Source of the DNA: Gemmatimonadota bacterium
GTDB lineage: Bacteria > GCA-2686955
Reading direction: 5' to 3'
DNA length: 27,868 nucleotides
Assembly: GCA_002686955.1 (NCBI GenBank)
Contig: NYZA01000136.1
Location: forward strand, 1-27,868
The notes under the pieces were generated by a model. That model was not told the origin of the DNA. It did no database searches and worked only from the letters and a program-made list of their open reading frames with translations. The position numbers and the translations under genes are program-made. This document shows, in pieces, positions 1-8,217 of the stretch (positions within the stretch are counted from its first letter, which is position 1; each line of letters opens with the position of its first letter).

Positions 1-729
1 CGCGCGGCCTATCTGCTGGTTTCGGCGGCACAAAGAGGGGGCGCGGCCCGAGACTGGGCATCGACCCTGGTGCGTATGTATCGGCGCTGGGCGGCCCATC
101 GGGGCTACGGGATCGAGCTCTTGGGGGAGCGACTCTCGTTGGGAGCAGAGGGTCGGGCGGCGGTTCTGAGAATCGATGGACCGAACGCCTTCGGCCTGCT
201 CCAAGGCGAAACCGGCACGCACAGGCGGATCGCGGGGAACCCGAAGACCGGTGCGCGGGAGGTGACCAGTGCGAGGATTCTGGTCCTCCCCGATCCGGCC
301 CGCGCCGAGGGGCGGATCGAGCCGGATTACCGCACGCAGAAGGCCGATGAGCTCTGGTTTCTGGAGGAATCGTGCGGGGTTGTAACGATCGAGGCCCTTG
401 GAAAGGAGTGGCGGATTCACACCCCACTCCCGCGCCGAGAGGCGATCGAGCTCGGTCGCGATCTGGCGCGGGCTTTGCTGGAATGCCGCGCTTCGCTCGG
501 ATCATCTCTGGGGCGAATTGTGCGAAACGTCGGTTTGTCGAAGCGGCGCTACGCGAAGGACCCTCGCACTGGGCATCAGGCGACCGATGTGGCCGCGGTG
601 CTAGACGGAAAGATCGACGATTTCATACTGGCCGCGCTTCTCGAGCTGAGAAGCGGTGCCGAGGAAGCGAGCGCTGATGGCCCCGCGTCCGGGGACAAAG
701 CCGGGCGCGGAGCGAAACGATCAGGGTGA
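1..729 (+). CDS. RF2-like protein lacking the SPF and GGQ motifs (5' partial)
   Basis: The frame is open from base 1, so the start lies upstream. The visible 242 residues follow the peptide chain release factor 2 fold. The PCRF stretch DWASTLVRMYRRWAAHRGY (about bases 52-108) matches the family's DWAxMLxRMYxRWAExRGF, ETGTHRR matches its ETGVHR, and the end (KDPRTGHQATDVAAVLDGKIDDFI) matches the RF2 C-terminus KDxRTGVETGNxxAVLDGxIDxFI. The two functional tripeptides are missing. The position of the stop-reading SPF holds Asn-Pro-Lys (238-246), and the GGQ-loop region (about 340-420) contains no GGQ and is shortened. It therefore cannot hydrolyse peptidyl-tRNA by the known mechanism. I infer a ribosome- or RNA-binding paralogue; plastid PrfB3 is a precedent for an RF2 relative that lost both motifs. 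The tail after residue 220 is low-complexity. The stop overlaps the convergent protease gene by 9 bp. Confidence 0.82.
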   Translation, partial: RAAYLLVSAAQRGGAARDWASTLVRMYRRWAAHRGYGIELLGERLSLGAEGRAAVLRIDGPNAFGLLQGETGTHRRIAGNPKTGAREVTSARILVLPDPARAEGRIEPDYRTQKADELWFLEESCGVVTIEALGKEWRIHTPLPRREAIELGRDLARALLECRASLGSSLGRIVRNVGLSKRRYAKDPRTGHQATDVAAVLDGKIDDFILAALLELRSGAEEASADGPASGDKAGRGAKRSG

Positions 730-2613
730 GGAGATCGTCCAGGCGCCGGCGACGTATTCACTCTCTCCGGCCCATGTGCGGTAGCTGAGCCGGACTCGGT
801 AGATGCCGGCGGTGGTCACGTCCACATCGACGACTTCGTAGCTGTTGTCGTAGGAGCTCGACGAGGCGATCACCGCGCCGAGAGGATCGATCAGATCGAG
901 GTCGATATCGGCTTCGAGCGGATCGTCGGTGTATCCGGCGTTCGGATTCGAGTCCCAACACACGACCACCTTGAGCCGTTTGCCCGCCGAGACATGGCCA
1001 ATCGCCTTCTCGAGGTGCCCGCCGGAGAAGTCGGCCGCTTCGAGCACACCGCCCTTCCATCGGCCTGCGACGGCCGAGGTCGCCGCGACCGTGCCGTCCA
1101 CTCCACCGGTGCCGTCGAGCTCGCTCAGACGTCGATCCCCTTCGATGTTGTGAACTCCGGAAGCCATCAGCAGCGCCTTGAGCGCCTCGGGCCACAACTT
1201 GAGTCCCGGATCGGCCTCCATGCAGATCGCGGCGATGCCCCCGATGACCGGGGCGGAATAGCTTGTGCCGCTTCCCACCGAAGAGGTGGGACAGGTGCCC
1301 GGACTCGCCAGAGTCAGGCTCGTGATGTTGGTCCCTGGACCCGCCACTTCGGGCTTCTCACGATCCCCGTTGGGAGAGATCGGATCCCGTCCCGAGGACG
1401 AGGAGCTCATGATGTCGTCGACTCCGTCGCAAGTGTTGCGATCATCGTAGTTCGCGACAGTGCATATGTTGAAGCCGTTGCCCGGACTGGTGAGATAGTT
1501 GCTGTTTCCGGAGTTCCCGGCGGAGTCGTCGGCGAACACCCTGGCATTGCGGACGATGTAGTCGATATGTCTGTCGTGCTCGTTGAGTTGGCCGTTCGTC
1601 GTGAATCCCCACGAGTGGCTCTGAAGATCGGCGTTGGCGGCGCCCGCATCGATTGCTCCGGCCATATCGGAATCGCTGTAGCTTCCACCGTTGGCGCTGT
1701 AGAAGCAGGCGCCGTGCGCGATCCCCTTGTAAGTGATGTTGCTCGAGACCATCATGCCGGTGCATGCGGTGGAATGCTGGTCGACATTGATGTGGGTCGG
1801 CTTGTTGGCACCCATATCGCAGACAAGGCATGTGTTGTCGCGATCGGCGCGGCTGTCTTCGACATGTGCGACGACGACGCCGGCCCCGGTGAGGCCGTAG
1901 GCCCAAACACCCGGGTCGACATTGGTGGCGCAAGACTGAATGTCGAGCTCATCGGCGTTGTCGCTCCACGCATCGTAGAGATGATCGATCGATTCGTCGC
2001 TCTCGACCTCGGCCACCGCGGCCGCGGGAAGATCGACGTAGATCAGTGGGGCCAGGGCGCTGGCGTAGCGGATCTCACCGCCGAGCATCCGCAGGCGAGA
2101 GGTGATCTCGCGCTGGGCCTCTTCGGCGGTGGTGCGAAGCTCCGCCAAGCGGAACTCCTTCTCGTGTCGGGTTTCCGCATCGCTCGCTCCCGGCAGTTCC
2201 CGGGCAGGCAGAGCGATGGAGATCGGGTCGGCATGAAGCCAAATGGCCACCGGAATCGTCTCGTCGGGGGCCGCTTCGGTGAGTCGGGCGGCGAGGACCG
2301 GAGTCTTCTTTCCCAGGCTTGCGCGCCGCGCGGCCGCCTCGGCTCGCAAGACCTGCTCGGCGTCGACCGCGCGCCCGGTCGCGTCCCAGGCCACATCGAT
2401 GAGCAACTGAGTCTCGGTGTCGCGCACCTTCGCACGTCGAAAATCGCGCCCGGTTCGCGGCAGGCTGACCTCTACCTCGTGCTCGGAAACCAGCCGGGCG
2501 GCATCGAGAGCGTGGAGATGCGCGGCGACCGAAACCGCGTCGGGCTCGGCCTCCGGACGCGATGCGCCCGCGGCGAGCGATAAGCTGAGAGTAAGCGGGA
2601 TCGAGATGTGCAC
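721..2613 (-). CDS. Secreted subtilisin-like serine protease (S8 family)
   Basis: This is an exported S8 peptidase with an N-terminal signal, a propeptide, a catalytic domain and a C-terminal beta-sandwich. I prefer the GTG at 2613 because GAGGAG lies 6 nt upstream and a hydrophobic signal stretch (ISIPLTLSLSLAAGA) follows directly. An ATG at 2652 would add 13 residues that contain arginines and also give a plausible signal peptide. Numbering from that ATG: a propeptide-like region at about 130-230; the catalytic acid region HVEDS at 263-267; catalytic His293 in HSTACTGM; oxyanion Asn380 in AGNSGNS; and catalytic Ser464 in GTSYSAP. Residues 555-643, with ADIDLDLIDPLG, resemble the KP-43-type C-terminal domain. 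The acid motif is unusual, with Glu-Asp where DTG is normal. The likely role is extracellular or periplasmic proteolysis. The gene is divergent from the SNF2 gene and convergent with the RF2-like gene. Confidence 0.88.
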   Translation of the reverse strand: MHISIPLTLSLSLAAGASRPEAEPDAVSVAAHLHALDAARLVSEHEVEVSLPRTGRDFRRAKVRDTETQLLIDVAWDATGRAVDAEQVLRAEAAARRASLGKKTPVLAARLTEAAPDETIPVAIWLHADPISIALPARELPGASDAETRHEKEFRLAELRTTAEEAQREITSRLRMLGGEIRYASALAPLIYVDLPAAAVAEVESDESIDHLYDAWSDNADELDIQSCATNVDPGVWAYGLTGAGVVVAHVEDSRADRDNTCLVCDMGANKPTHINVDQHSTACTGMMVSSNITYKGIAHGACFYSANGGSYSDSDMAGAIDAGAANADLQSHSWGFTTNGQLNEHDRHIDYIVRNARVFADDSAGNSGNSNYLTSPGNGFNICTVANYDDRNTCDGVDDIMSSSSSGRDPISPNGDREKPEVAGPGTNITSLTLASPGTCPTSSVGSGTSYSAPVIGGIAAICMEADPGLKLWPEALKALLMASGVHNIEGDRRLSELDGTGGVDGTVAATSAVAGRWKGGVLEAADFSGGHLEKAIGHVSAGKRLKVVVCWDSNPNAGYTDDPLEADIDLDLIDPLGAVIASSSSYDNSYEVVDVDVTTAGIYRVRLSYRTWAGESEYVAGAWTISSP

Positions 2614-2619
2614 GGCTGG

Positions 2620-2625
2620 CTCCTC
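2620..2625 (-). promoter_or_regulatory. Ribosome binding site deciding the protease GTG start
   Basis: The reverse strand reads GAGGAG here, 6 nt before the GTG at 2613. The upstream ATG at 2652 has only a weak AGGT before it. This supports starting the protease at the GTG. Confidence 0.55.
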
Positions 2626-2722
2626 ACGAGTAGATCGGGACGATGGCGGCATCCGGACCTAGCGTGTCTGGTCGATCCGCGTGCGCGCACCTCAAGGGTA
2701 AGCGCTCTCTCGACCCATCTCT

Positions 2723-2753
2723 CTCTCGATCGAGAGCGCGATAGGCGCCTATC
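2723..2753. promoter_or_regulatory. Paired 14-bp palindromes in the divergent promoter region
   Basis: In the 264-bp gap between the divergent protease and SNF2 starts, two perfect inverted repeats sit almost back to back: CTCTCGATCGAGAG at 2723-2736 and GATAGGCGCCTATC at 2740-2753. Their centres are 17 bp apart. A gap between divergent genes is a natural place for operators, so they may bind a dimeric regulator; that is inference. The rest of the gap (2614-2722 and 2754-2877) shows no further structure I can defend. Confidence 0.35.
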
Positions 2754-2877
2754 CACTATCGACAGCCCGCACGCCCGGAATCACCGCTCTCCTGAAGCTC
2801 GCGAAGCAGCGAGCATCGACGCTGTTGGGCTACTCTTGGCGGTCGCCCGATCCGATGACTCAAACCGAGCCGCACCG

Positions 2878-5772
2878 ATGTCGACCACGACCATACGCTC
2901 TCTCGATACCGCGATCCTCGATTCACTCAGCGTCGAGGCGAGTGACAAGATCATCGTTCGAGCTCTCGATCTGCTCAAACGGGGCCGAATCGATCGGCTC
3001 AGCGCGAAGGGCGACCGGATCGAAGCCCGGGTGTCGGGCTCGAGCTCGCGTCCCTATCCAGTGACGGTCTCGCTGACCTCCGATGGGATCGCCGTCGATT
3101 GTGGATGTCCCTTCGATTGGGAACCGATCTGCAAGCATGGAGCGGCGGTGATCCTGGCGGCGAGCGACGAACGAGAGGTCGCGCGACTGGCAGGGAGGAT
3201 CGGTGGAGAAGAAGCCGGTCGCGACGACGAGCCCGACGGCGCTGGGACCGCGGAGACCGGCGCCGAATCGTATCTCGCGATCAGAGAGCAAGAGATTGCG
3301 GTTCGAGTGCAACGCGGGCGACACGAAAAAATGCGAATCCGTCGCATCGAAGGGGGAATGGTCTTCGGGCGTTTTCGCGTAGAGGGTCCGGATGGCGAGC
3401 GTTCCTACGACGTGCAGATCCGCGATGCTCTTATCCCCGTGAATCGGTGCAGCTGTCCCGATTTCCATGTGAATATGCTCGGCACTTGCAAGCACATCGA
3501 GGCGGTATTGCATCGCGCTAGAAAGAGCGCCGGACGCAAGTTCGACAAGCTTTCCCGCACTCGACCCGAGATCGCCCGCGTCGCGGTTCGCAGAGACGAT
3601 CATCCACGTGTCGTTCTGCTGCCGGCGGCCCGGCCATCGCCCGAGCATCGGCGAATCGAGGGACGTTTCTTCGACGCGGGGGGCGTGCTCGCGAGCGATC
3701 CGCGAGTGGCGATTCCGAGAATCCAGGAGTGGAGTCGCCGCATCCCCGATCTCGTCGTCGACGAGGATGTACGTGTCTACCTCGATCAGATCCTCTGCGA
3801 CGATTCGAATGGCAGCAGGGAAGAGGAGATCCGCCGTGAAGTCGCCGCGGCGGGCAGCCGACTGAGAGGGTTCCGGGGGCAGCTCTACCCCTATCAGGTG
3901 GAAGGGGCCGCCTTCCTCGCCGGGCGCGGCTCGGCTCTGCTGGCCGACGACATGGGCCTCGGCAAGACAGTGCAGGCGATCGCCGCTGCGTTGCACCTTC
4001 GAGGCCGCGGCGATGTGGAAAGGGTGCTCATCGTGTGCCCCGCTTCGCTCAAGCACCAATGGGCGAAGGAGATCGAGCGTTTCGGAGGCATCGAGCCATG
4101 CGTGATCTGGGGCGGGCCGAAGGAGCGGCGGCACCTCTATGCACGACGCGCGCCCTTTACGATCGTCAACTACGAGCTCGTCATTCGAGACGAGAAGCTG
4201 GTCGCTGAGCTCGATCCCGACCTGCTGATACTCGACGAAGCGCAACGGATCAAGAACTGGCGCACAAAGACGGCGGATCGAGTGAAGCGGATTCCGGCGC
4301 GACAGGTTTTCGTGTTGACCGGCACGCCTCTGGAAAACCGTCTCGATGATCTCTACTCATTGTTGCAAGCGGTCGAACCTCGGGTGCTGGGGCCGCTCTG
4401 GGCCTTCAACCACCGTTTTTTCAAACCGGTCGAAAGCCGCGCCGGAAATGCGAGAAAGCGTCCGCGGGGGATCGGGCACAGAAACTTGGACGAGCTTCGC
4501 AGGCGGATTCGGCCGATTGTGCTTCGCAGAACACGCGAGAAGGTGCTCACCCAGCTCCCCGAGCGGATAGAGAACCGTTTCTATCTGGAGCTCACCCCCG
4601 CACTGCGAAGCTTCATGGAAGAGGGCGTGCAGGCCGCGGCGACAATCGCCGCGCGAGCGGAGAAGCGCCCACTGACACCGGCGGAGGAGAAACAGCTTTT
4701 CGCCGCGATTCAGCGCGCGAGACTCGCCTGCAATGCCGGTTCGCTCGTGGATGACGAGTGCCTCGATTCTCCAAAGCTCGATGAGCTGACCCGAATTCTA
4801 GAGGACTTCGCGACGAACGGAACGCGAAAAGCGGTGATCTTCAGTGAATGGGAGCGGATGATCCGCATGGCGGCGGAAAAAGCGCGCGAGATCGGGCTCG
4901 GTCACGAGCTGCTCTGCGGGCGAGTGCCGACGAAGAAGCGAGGTGCGCTCCTGGACCGGTTCCGCGACGACCCGGACTGTCGCTTGCTATTCTCTACCGA
5001 CGCGGGTGGAGTGGGCTTGAATCTCCAGTGCGCCGACACCGTGATCAACCTCGAGCTGCCCTTCAATCCGGCACGGCTAGATCAACGGATCGCGCGGGTT
5101 CACCGGCTGGGACAGAAGAGGCCGACGCACGTGATTCTTCTGATCTCCGAGCGCTCTATCGAAACGGGAATCGAGAGGAGTTTGACGCGGAAGAAGGAGC
5201 TCTTCGAAGAGGTGCTCTCGGAGAATGCGATGGCGACGGAGCTCGATTCCGTTCCGGGCCTGCTGAGGGCGATTCGCCCCGTTCTGGAAACGCTCGACCC
5301 CGAATCGTTCCCACCCGACGCTGAGGAGAGGCTCGACGCGGCACGCGACGACGATCTGAGTGAGGGCAAAGAGGCGCCGCCTCGAACGGAACAGGAGAGA
5401 CGCGAAGGCGAAAGAGCGGCCGAAGGGTTGTTCCGTAATGCCTATAGGAAGCTGGCGGCGGCCAATGCACTGGTCGACGCGGGGATCCCAGGCGAAGCGT
5501 TCGGTCGCGTACGCGAATCGCTCGAAGCGGCGATTCGGGCGGTGGCTCCCGAAGGGGCGGAAGAGCTGCCACCTACGCGGCTCCTTCACGAAGTGTTGCT
5601 ACCGGCGGGGTTGGTGAGCTTCGATGCCGCGGCCCTCTTGGCTAGTGCGATCGAAGTTGAGCGAGCCTATGGTGCTTCAGATGCACAGCCGCCCACCACA
5701 CTGGTATCGCAGATGCTCGATAGAGCGTCGGCGCTTCTGGCCGATCTCCCCGATGGACCGCGAGCGCGGTGA
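2878..5772 (+). CDS. SNF2-family DEAD/DEAH-type helicase with two SWIM zinc fingers
   Basis: This 964-residue Swi2/Snf2 ATPase is predicted to translocate on duplex DNA and remodel protein-DNA complexes in the cytoplasm. Two SWIM fingers come first: C75-x-C77...C85-x-H87 and C191-x-C193...C204-x-H206. The helicase core follows from about residue 335. It has Walker A DDMGLGKT (Lys363), motif II DEAQ (453-456), motif III LTGTPLENR, and motif VI QRIARVHRLGQ (from Gln736), which are hallmark SNF2 sequences. Residues beyond about 790 form an acidic then helical tail (around KLAAANALVDAG) that I cannot assign; a HEPN-like fold is possible but unproven. The frame is open back to 2608, but ATG 2878 fits the family N-terminus. 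No strong ribosome binding site precedes it. Tandem SWIM fingers are unusual. The tail ends 28 bp before the glycosyltransferase gene. Confidence 0.9.
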   Translation: MSTTTIRSLDTAILDSLSVEASDKIIVRALDLLKRGRIDRLSAKGDRIEARVSGSSSRPYPVTVSLTSDGIAVDCGCPFDWEPICKHGAAVILAASDEREVARLAGRIGGEEAGRDDEPDGAGTAETGAESYLAIREQEIAVRVQRGRHEKMRIRRIEGGMVFGRFRVEGPDGERSYDVQIRDALIPVNRCSCPDFHVNMLGTCKHIEAVLHRARKSAGRKFDKLSRTRPEIARVAVRRDDHPRVVLLPAARPSPEHRRIEGRFFDAGGVLASDPRVAIPRIQEWSRRIPDLVVDEDVRVYLDQILCDDSNGSREEEIRREVAAAGSRLRGFRGQLYPYQVEGAAFLAGRGSALLADDMGLGKTVQAIAAALHLRGRGDVERVLIVCPASLKHQWAKEIERFGGIEPCVIWGGPKERRHLYARRAPFTIVNYELVIRDEKLVAELDPDLLILDEAQRIKNWRTKTADRVKRIPARQVFVLTGTPLENRLDDLYSLLQAVEPRVLGPLWAFNHRFFKPVESRAGNARKRPRGIGHRNLDELRRRIRPIVLRRTREKVLTQLPERIENRFYLELTPALRSFMEEGVQAAATIAARAEKRPLTPAEEKQLFAAIQRARLACNAGSLVDDECLDSPKLDELTRILEDFATNGTRKAVIFSEWERMIRMAAEKAREIGLGHELLCGRVPTKKRGALLDRFRDDPDCRLLFSTDAGGVGLNLQCADTVINLELPFNPARLDQRIARVHRLGQKRPTHVILLISERSIETGIERSLTRKKELFEEVLSENAMATELDSVPGLLRAIRPVLETLDPESFPPDAEERLDAARDDDLSEGKEAPPRTEQERREGERAAEGLFRNAYRKLAAANALVDAGIPGEAFGRVRESLEAAIRAVAPEGAEELPPTRLLHEVLLPAGLVSFDAAALLASAIEVERAYGASDAQPPTTLVSQMLDRASALLADLPDGPRAR

Positions 5773-5786
5773 GCGAAGTTCTTGTC

Positions 5787-5792
5787 AGGAGG
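5787..5792 (+). promoter_or_regulatory. Perfect AGGAGG supporting a TTG start
   Basis: AGGAGG ends 8 nt before the TTG at 5801 and decides that unusual start for the glycosyltransferase. Confidence 0.65.
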
Positions 5793-5800
5793 ATCGCTAG

Positions 5801-7264
5801 TTGAAATCGATTGCAGCGGTTGTCACCCAGATTCCGGGCGAAGTGCTCAATGACACGCTCAATGATCTGAGGCGATCGCCCCTGATCGCGGCGATCTGCA
5901 AGGTCGTGCCGGCGGAGGACGATGCCGGCGGGGGTGATGACCGCGTCACAGCGAACCAGCTGTGGACATCGGACACCTTGGCGAAGGTCGCTCAGTGGCA
6001 TCGAGAACAAGGCTCGCCCGATCTTCTGTGGATTCTGCCCGGTGCTCCGCGCTTGCCGGAGGATGGAATCGCCCGTCTCGCGCGCGCTCTGCATGAAGGC
6101 GGCGGGGCGATCGCATATGGGGACTACACGGAGATCTTGCCCGACGGGGAATCGCTCTCGCACCCGCTGGTCGCCTACCAGACCGGGAGCATCCGCGACG
6201 ATTTCGACTTCGGATCGGTGCTCCTCTTCTCGGGCGCTGCCATGAGCGAGGCGGAAGCGCGGATGGCGAAGGGGCTAAACCACGGAGCATTCTACGATTT
6301 GCGGCTGCGTGCCTCGGAAAGCGGTCCGGTTCTTCATCTCCCGGAACCGCTCTATTGGCGGAAGGCCATCGACGCCCGCGCCACCGGTGAGAGCATCTTC
6401 GACTATGTCGATCCGGCTCGGCGCGACTACCAGTTGGAAATGGAGAGAGTCGCAACCGAACACCTGAAGCGACTCGGGGCCTGCCTCCCAGCGACCGAAC
6501 GCCCACTCGTCGACGGCGGTTCCACCTTTCCGGTGGAGGCAAGCGTCGTGATTCCCGTACGAGATCGAGCTCGGACCATAGGAGACGCGATCCGAAGCGC
6601 CACGGCGCAGAAGACCGATTTCTCATTCAACGTGATCGTCGTCGACAACCACTCCACCGACGGCACAACCGAGTCGATCGCCGATTTGGCGCTCGATGAT
6701 CGGAAGATCGTCCAGCTGATCCCGGAACGCCGCGATCTTGGCATCGGCGGGTGTTGGAACCACGCCATCCACTCCGAGATTTGTGGTCGCTACGCGGTGC
6801 AGCTCGACAGTGACGATCTTTACCACGGCCACGACGTTCTTGCGCGCATCGTCGCCAAGCTGAACGAAGGGCCGTACGCGGCACTGATAGGCGCCTACAC
6901 GACCGTGGACTTCGATCTGCAACCCCTTCCGCCCGGGCTCGTCGATCATCGCGAATGGACGGACGCCAACGGACATAACAACGCTTTGCGCGTTCACGGC
7001 TTGGGAGCGCCACGAGCCTATCATGTCCCGACCCTGCGGACAGTAGGATTCCCCAACGTCAGCTACGGCGAGGACTACAGCGTGATGCTCGCCCTCTCGC
7101 GGCGCTACCGGATCGCCCGCATCTACGACTCGCTCTACTGGTGCCGCCGTTGGGAAGGCAACACCGACGCCGATCTGCCCCTCGATATAGCCAATCGGTA
7201 CGCCACCTACAAGGATCGGCTAAGGAGCCTGGAGATTGTGGCCAGGCAGAGAGGTCGGGCTTGA
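5801..7264 (+). CDS. Two-domain family 2 glycosyltransferase
   Basis: This protein has 487 residues and starts at TTG behind a perfect AGGAGG. The C-terminal half (about 246-450) is a classic GT-A/GT2 domain. It has ASVVIPVRDRA at its first strand, the nucleotide-sugar site VVDNHSTDGT, and the metal-binding DSDD at 336-339. The N-terminal half (1-240) looks like a second, degenerate GT2-type domain. It keeps an AYGDYTEI strand and the RDDFDFGSVLLF stretch seen in GT2 proteins, but I find no clear DxD. There is no signal peptide or membrane segment, so it acts in the cytoplasm. The donor and acceptor sugars cannot be told from sequence. It is the first gene of a coupled trio: its TGA (7262-7264) overlaps the TTG of the DUF4922 gene. 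A role in assembling a cell-surface or peptidoglycan-linked glycan is inferred from SpoIID in the same operon. Confidence 0.85.
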   Translation: MKSIAAVVTQIPGEVLNDTLNDLRRSPLIAAICKVVPAEDDAGGGDDRVTANQLWTSDTLAKVAQWHREQGSPDLLWILPGAPRLPEDGIARLARALHEGGGAIAYGDYTEILPDGESLSHPLVAYQTGSIRDDFDFGSVLLFSGAAMSEAEARMAKGLNHGAFYDLRLRASESGPVLHLPEPLYWRKAIDARATGESIFDYVDPARRDYQLEMERVATEHLKRLGACLPATERPLVDGGSTFPVEASVVIPVRDRARTIGDAIRSATAQKTDFSFNVIVVDNHSTDGTTESIADLALDDRKIVQLIPERRDLGIGGCWNHAIHSEICGRYAVQLDSDDLYHGHDVLARIVAKLNEGPYAALIGAYTTVDFDLQPLPPGLVDHREWTDANGHNNALRVHGLGAPRAYHVPTLRTVGFPNVSYGEDYSVMLALSRRYRIARIYDSLYWCRRWEGNTDADLPLDIANRYATYKDRLRSLEIVARQRGRA

Positions 7265-8217
7265 GCTGGGAGAAGCGCCTCATTGCGCGCCACTCACCCA
7301 GCGATCGGATCGACGCGGCGATCGACATGCTCTTCCGAAAGCAACGCCGAGACTGGCAACTTCTCCGAGAGAACGAAGCCACACTTGCGGGGGCTCGTGT
7401 TCGAAGGCTCGTCGATGGCCCCGACAGTGTTATCGCACAGGAGAATCCTGGTAGACACGGTTCGGTCAGCGCAAAGGTCGACACCGCATCGGTCGCAAGC
7501 AGGCCCTGCTTCCTCTGTGAGCACAATCTCCCAGAGCAGGAGCGGGCGATCGGATTCGGCTCCGATCTTTTCCTCCTGCCAAACCCGTACCCCATTGTTC
7601 CGCAGCATATTTCGATTCCCTCGAGGGCGCATGAAGCCCAAGCTATCGATGGACGGCTTCCGGACTTCCTGGCCTTGTCGAAGGCGATCGGGGGGGAACA
7701 CCTCGCTATCTACAACGGTCCCCGATGCGGAGCATCCGCGCCCGATCATTTCCATTTCCAGACGGGGCACATTCCCCACCCGCCCATCGAAACCGCAATC
7801 GAACGCGGCCGATCCAAGGGAAGGTGGACAGCAGTGGATAGCCTTGGCCGACGGGCCGTTGTGTTGCGCACACCCGACGCGGATGAAGCAGAGCGGAAGC
7901 TGCGCCTCGCGATCAAGGAGCTCGCAACGATCAACGACTCCGACGACGAACCGATGCTGAACCTCTTGGGCCGGTATCGCGGTGACGCCTACGAAGTGTT
8001 CTTCTTTCCCCGCGACCGTCACCGGCCGGACTGTTATTTCGCCGAGAGCGAGGAGCGGCTGCTCGTGAGTCCGGGCGCCATGGAGATGGCGGGCGTAGTA
8101 GTGCTTCCGCACGCGCGGGACTTCGAGCGAATCGACGCAGGTCAAGTGCGAGAGATCTTCGATCAGGTCACACTCGACAAGGACCGCTTCGAAGAATGGT
8201 GGGGGGAGCTTCGATGA
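7261..8217 (+). CDS. DUF4922 protein, GalT/HIT-like nucleotidyltransferase or phosphorylase fold
   Basis: This 318-residue protein starts at a TTG (7261) that overlaps the previous stop as TTGA and has GAGAGG upstream; ATG 7327 is a less coupled alternative. It carries CFLCEHNLPEQ (Cys83, Cys86), typical of DUF4922 and reminiscent of the zinc CxxC of GalT. It also has GASAPDHFHFQ (His163, His165, Gln167), an HxHxQ signature like that of galactose-1-phosphate uridylyltransferases and Ap4A phosphorylases, where the second His takes the nucleotide. I infer a covalent-nucleotidyl enzyme that may make or break a nucleotide sugar for the neighbouring glycosyltransferase. No substrate is known to me. 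It is predicted to be cytoplasmic. Its TGA (8215-8217) overlaps the ATG of the SpoIID gene, so the three products are probably made in fixed ratio. Confidence 0.8.
   Translation: MSWEKRLIARHSPSDRIDAAIDMLFRKQRRDWQLLRENEATLAGARVRRLVDGPDSVIAQENPGRHGSVSAKVDTASVASRPCFLCEHNLPEQERAIGFGSDLFLLPNPYPIVPQHISIPSRAHEAQAIDGRLPDFLALSKAIGGEHLAIYNGPRCGASAPDHFHFQTGHIPHPPIETAIERGRSKGRWTAVDSLGRRAVVLRTPDADEAERKLRLAIKELATINDSDDEPMLNLLGRYRGDAYEVFFFPRDRHRPDCYFAESEERLLVSPGAMEMAGVVVLPHARDFERIDAGQVREIFDQVTLDKDRFEEWWGELR

Noticed and set aside
994-2583. Long open frame on the plus strand opposite the protease
   Set aside because: No domain, signal or ribosome binding site. It mirrors the protease codons in GC-rich DNA, while the minus frame has a full S8 catalytic set.
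2923-4245. 440-codon frame on the minus strand inside the SNF2 gene
   Set aside because: A shadow of the helicase gene with no recognisable motif; the plus frame carries all the SWIM and helicase motifs.
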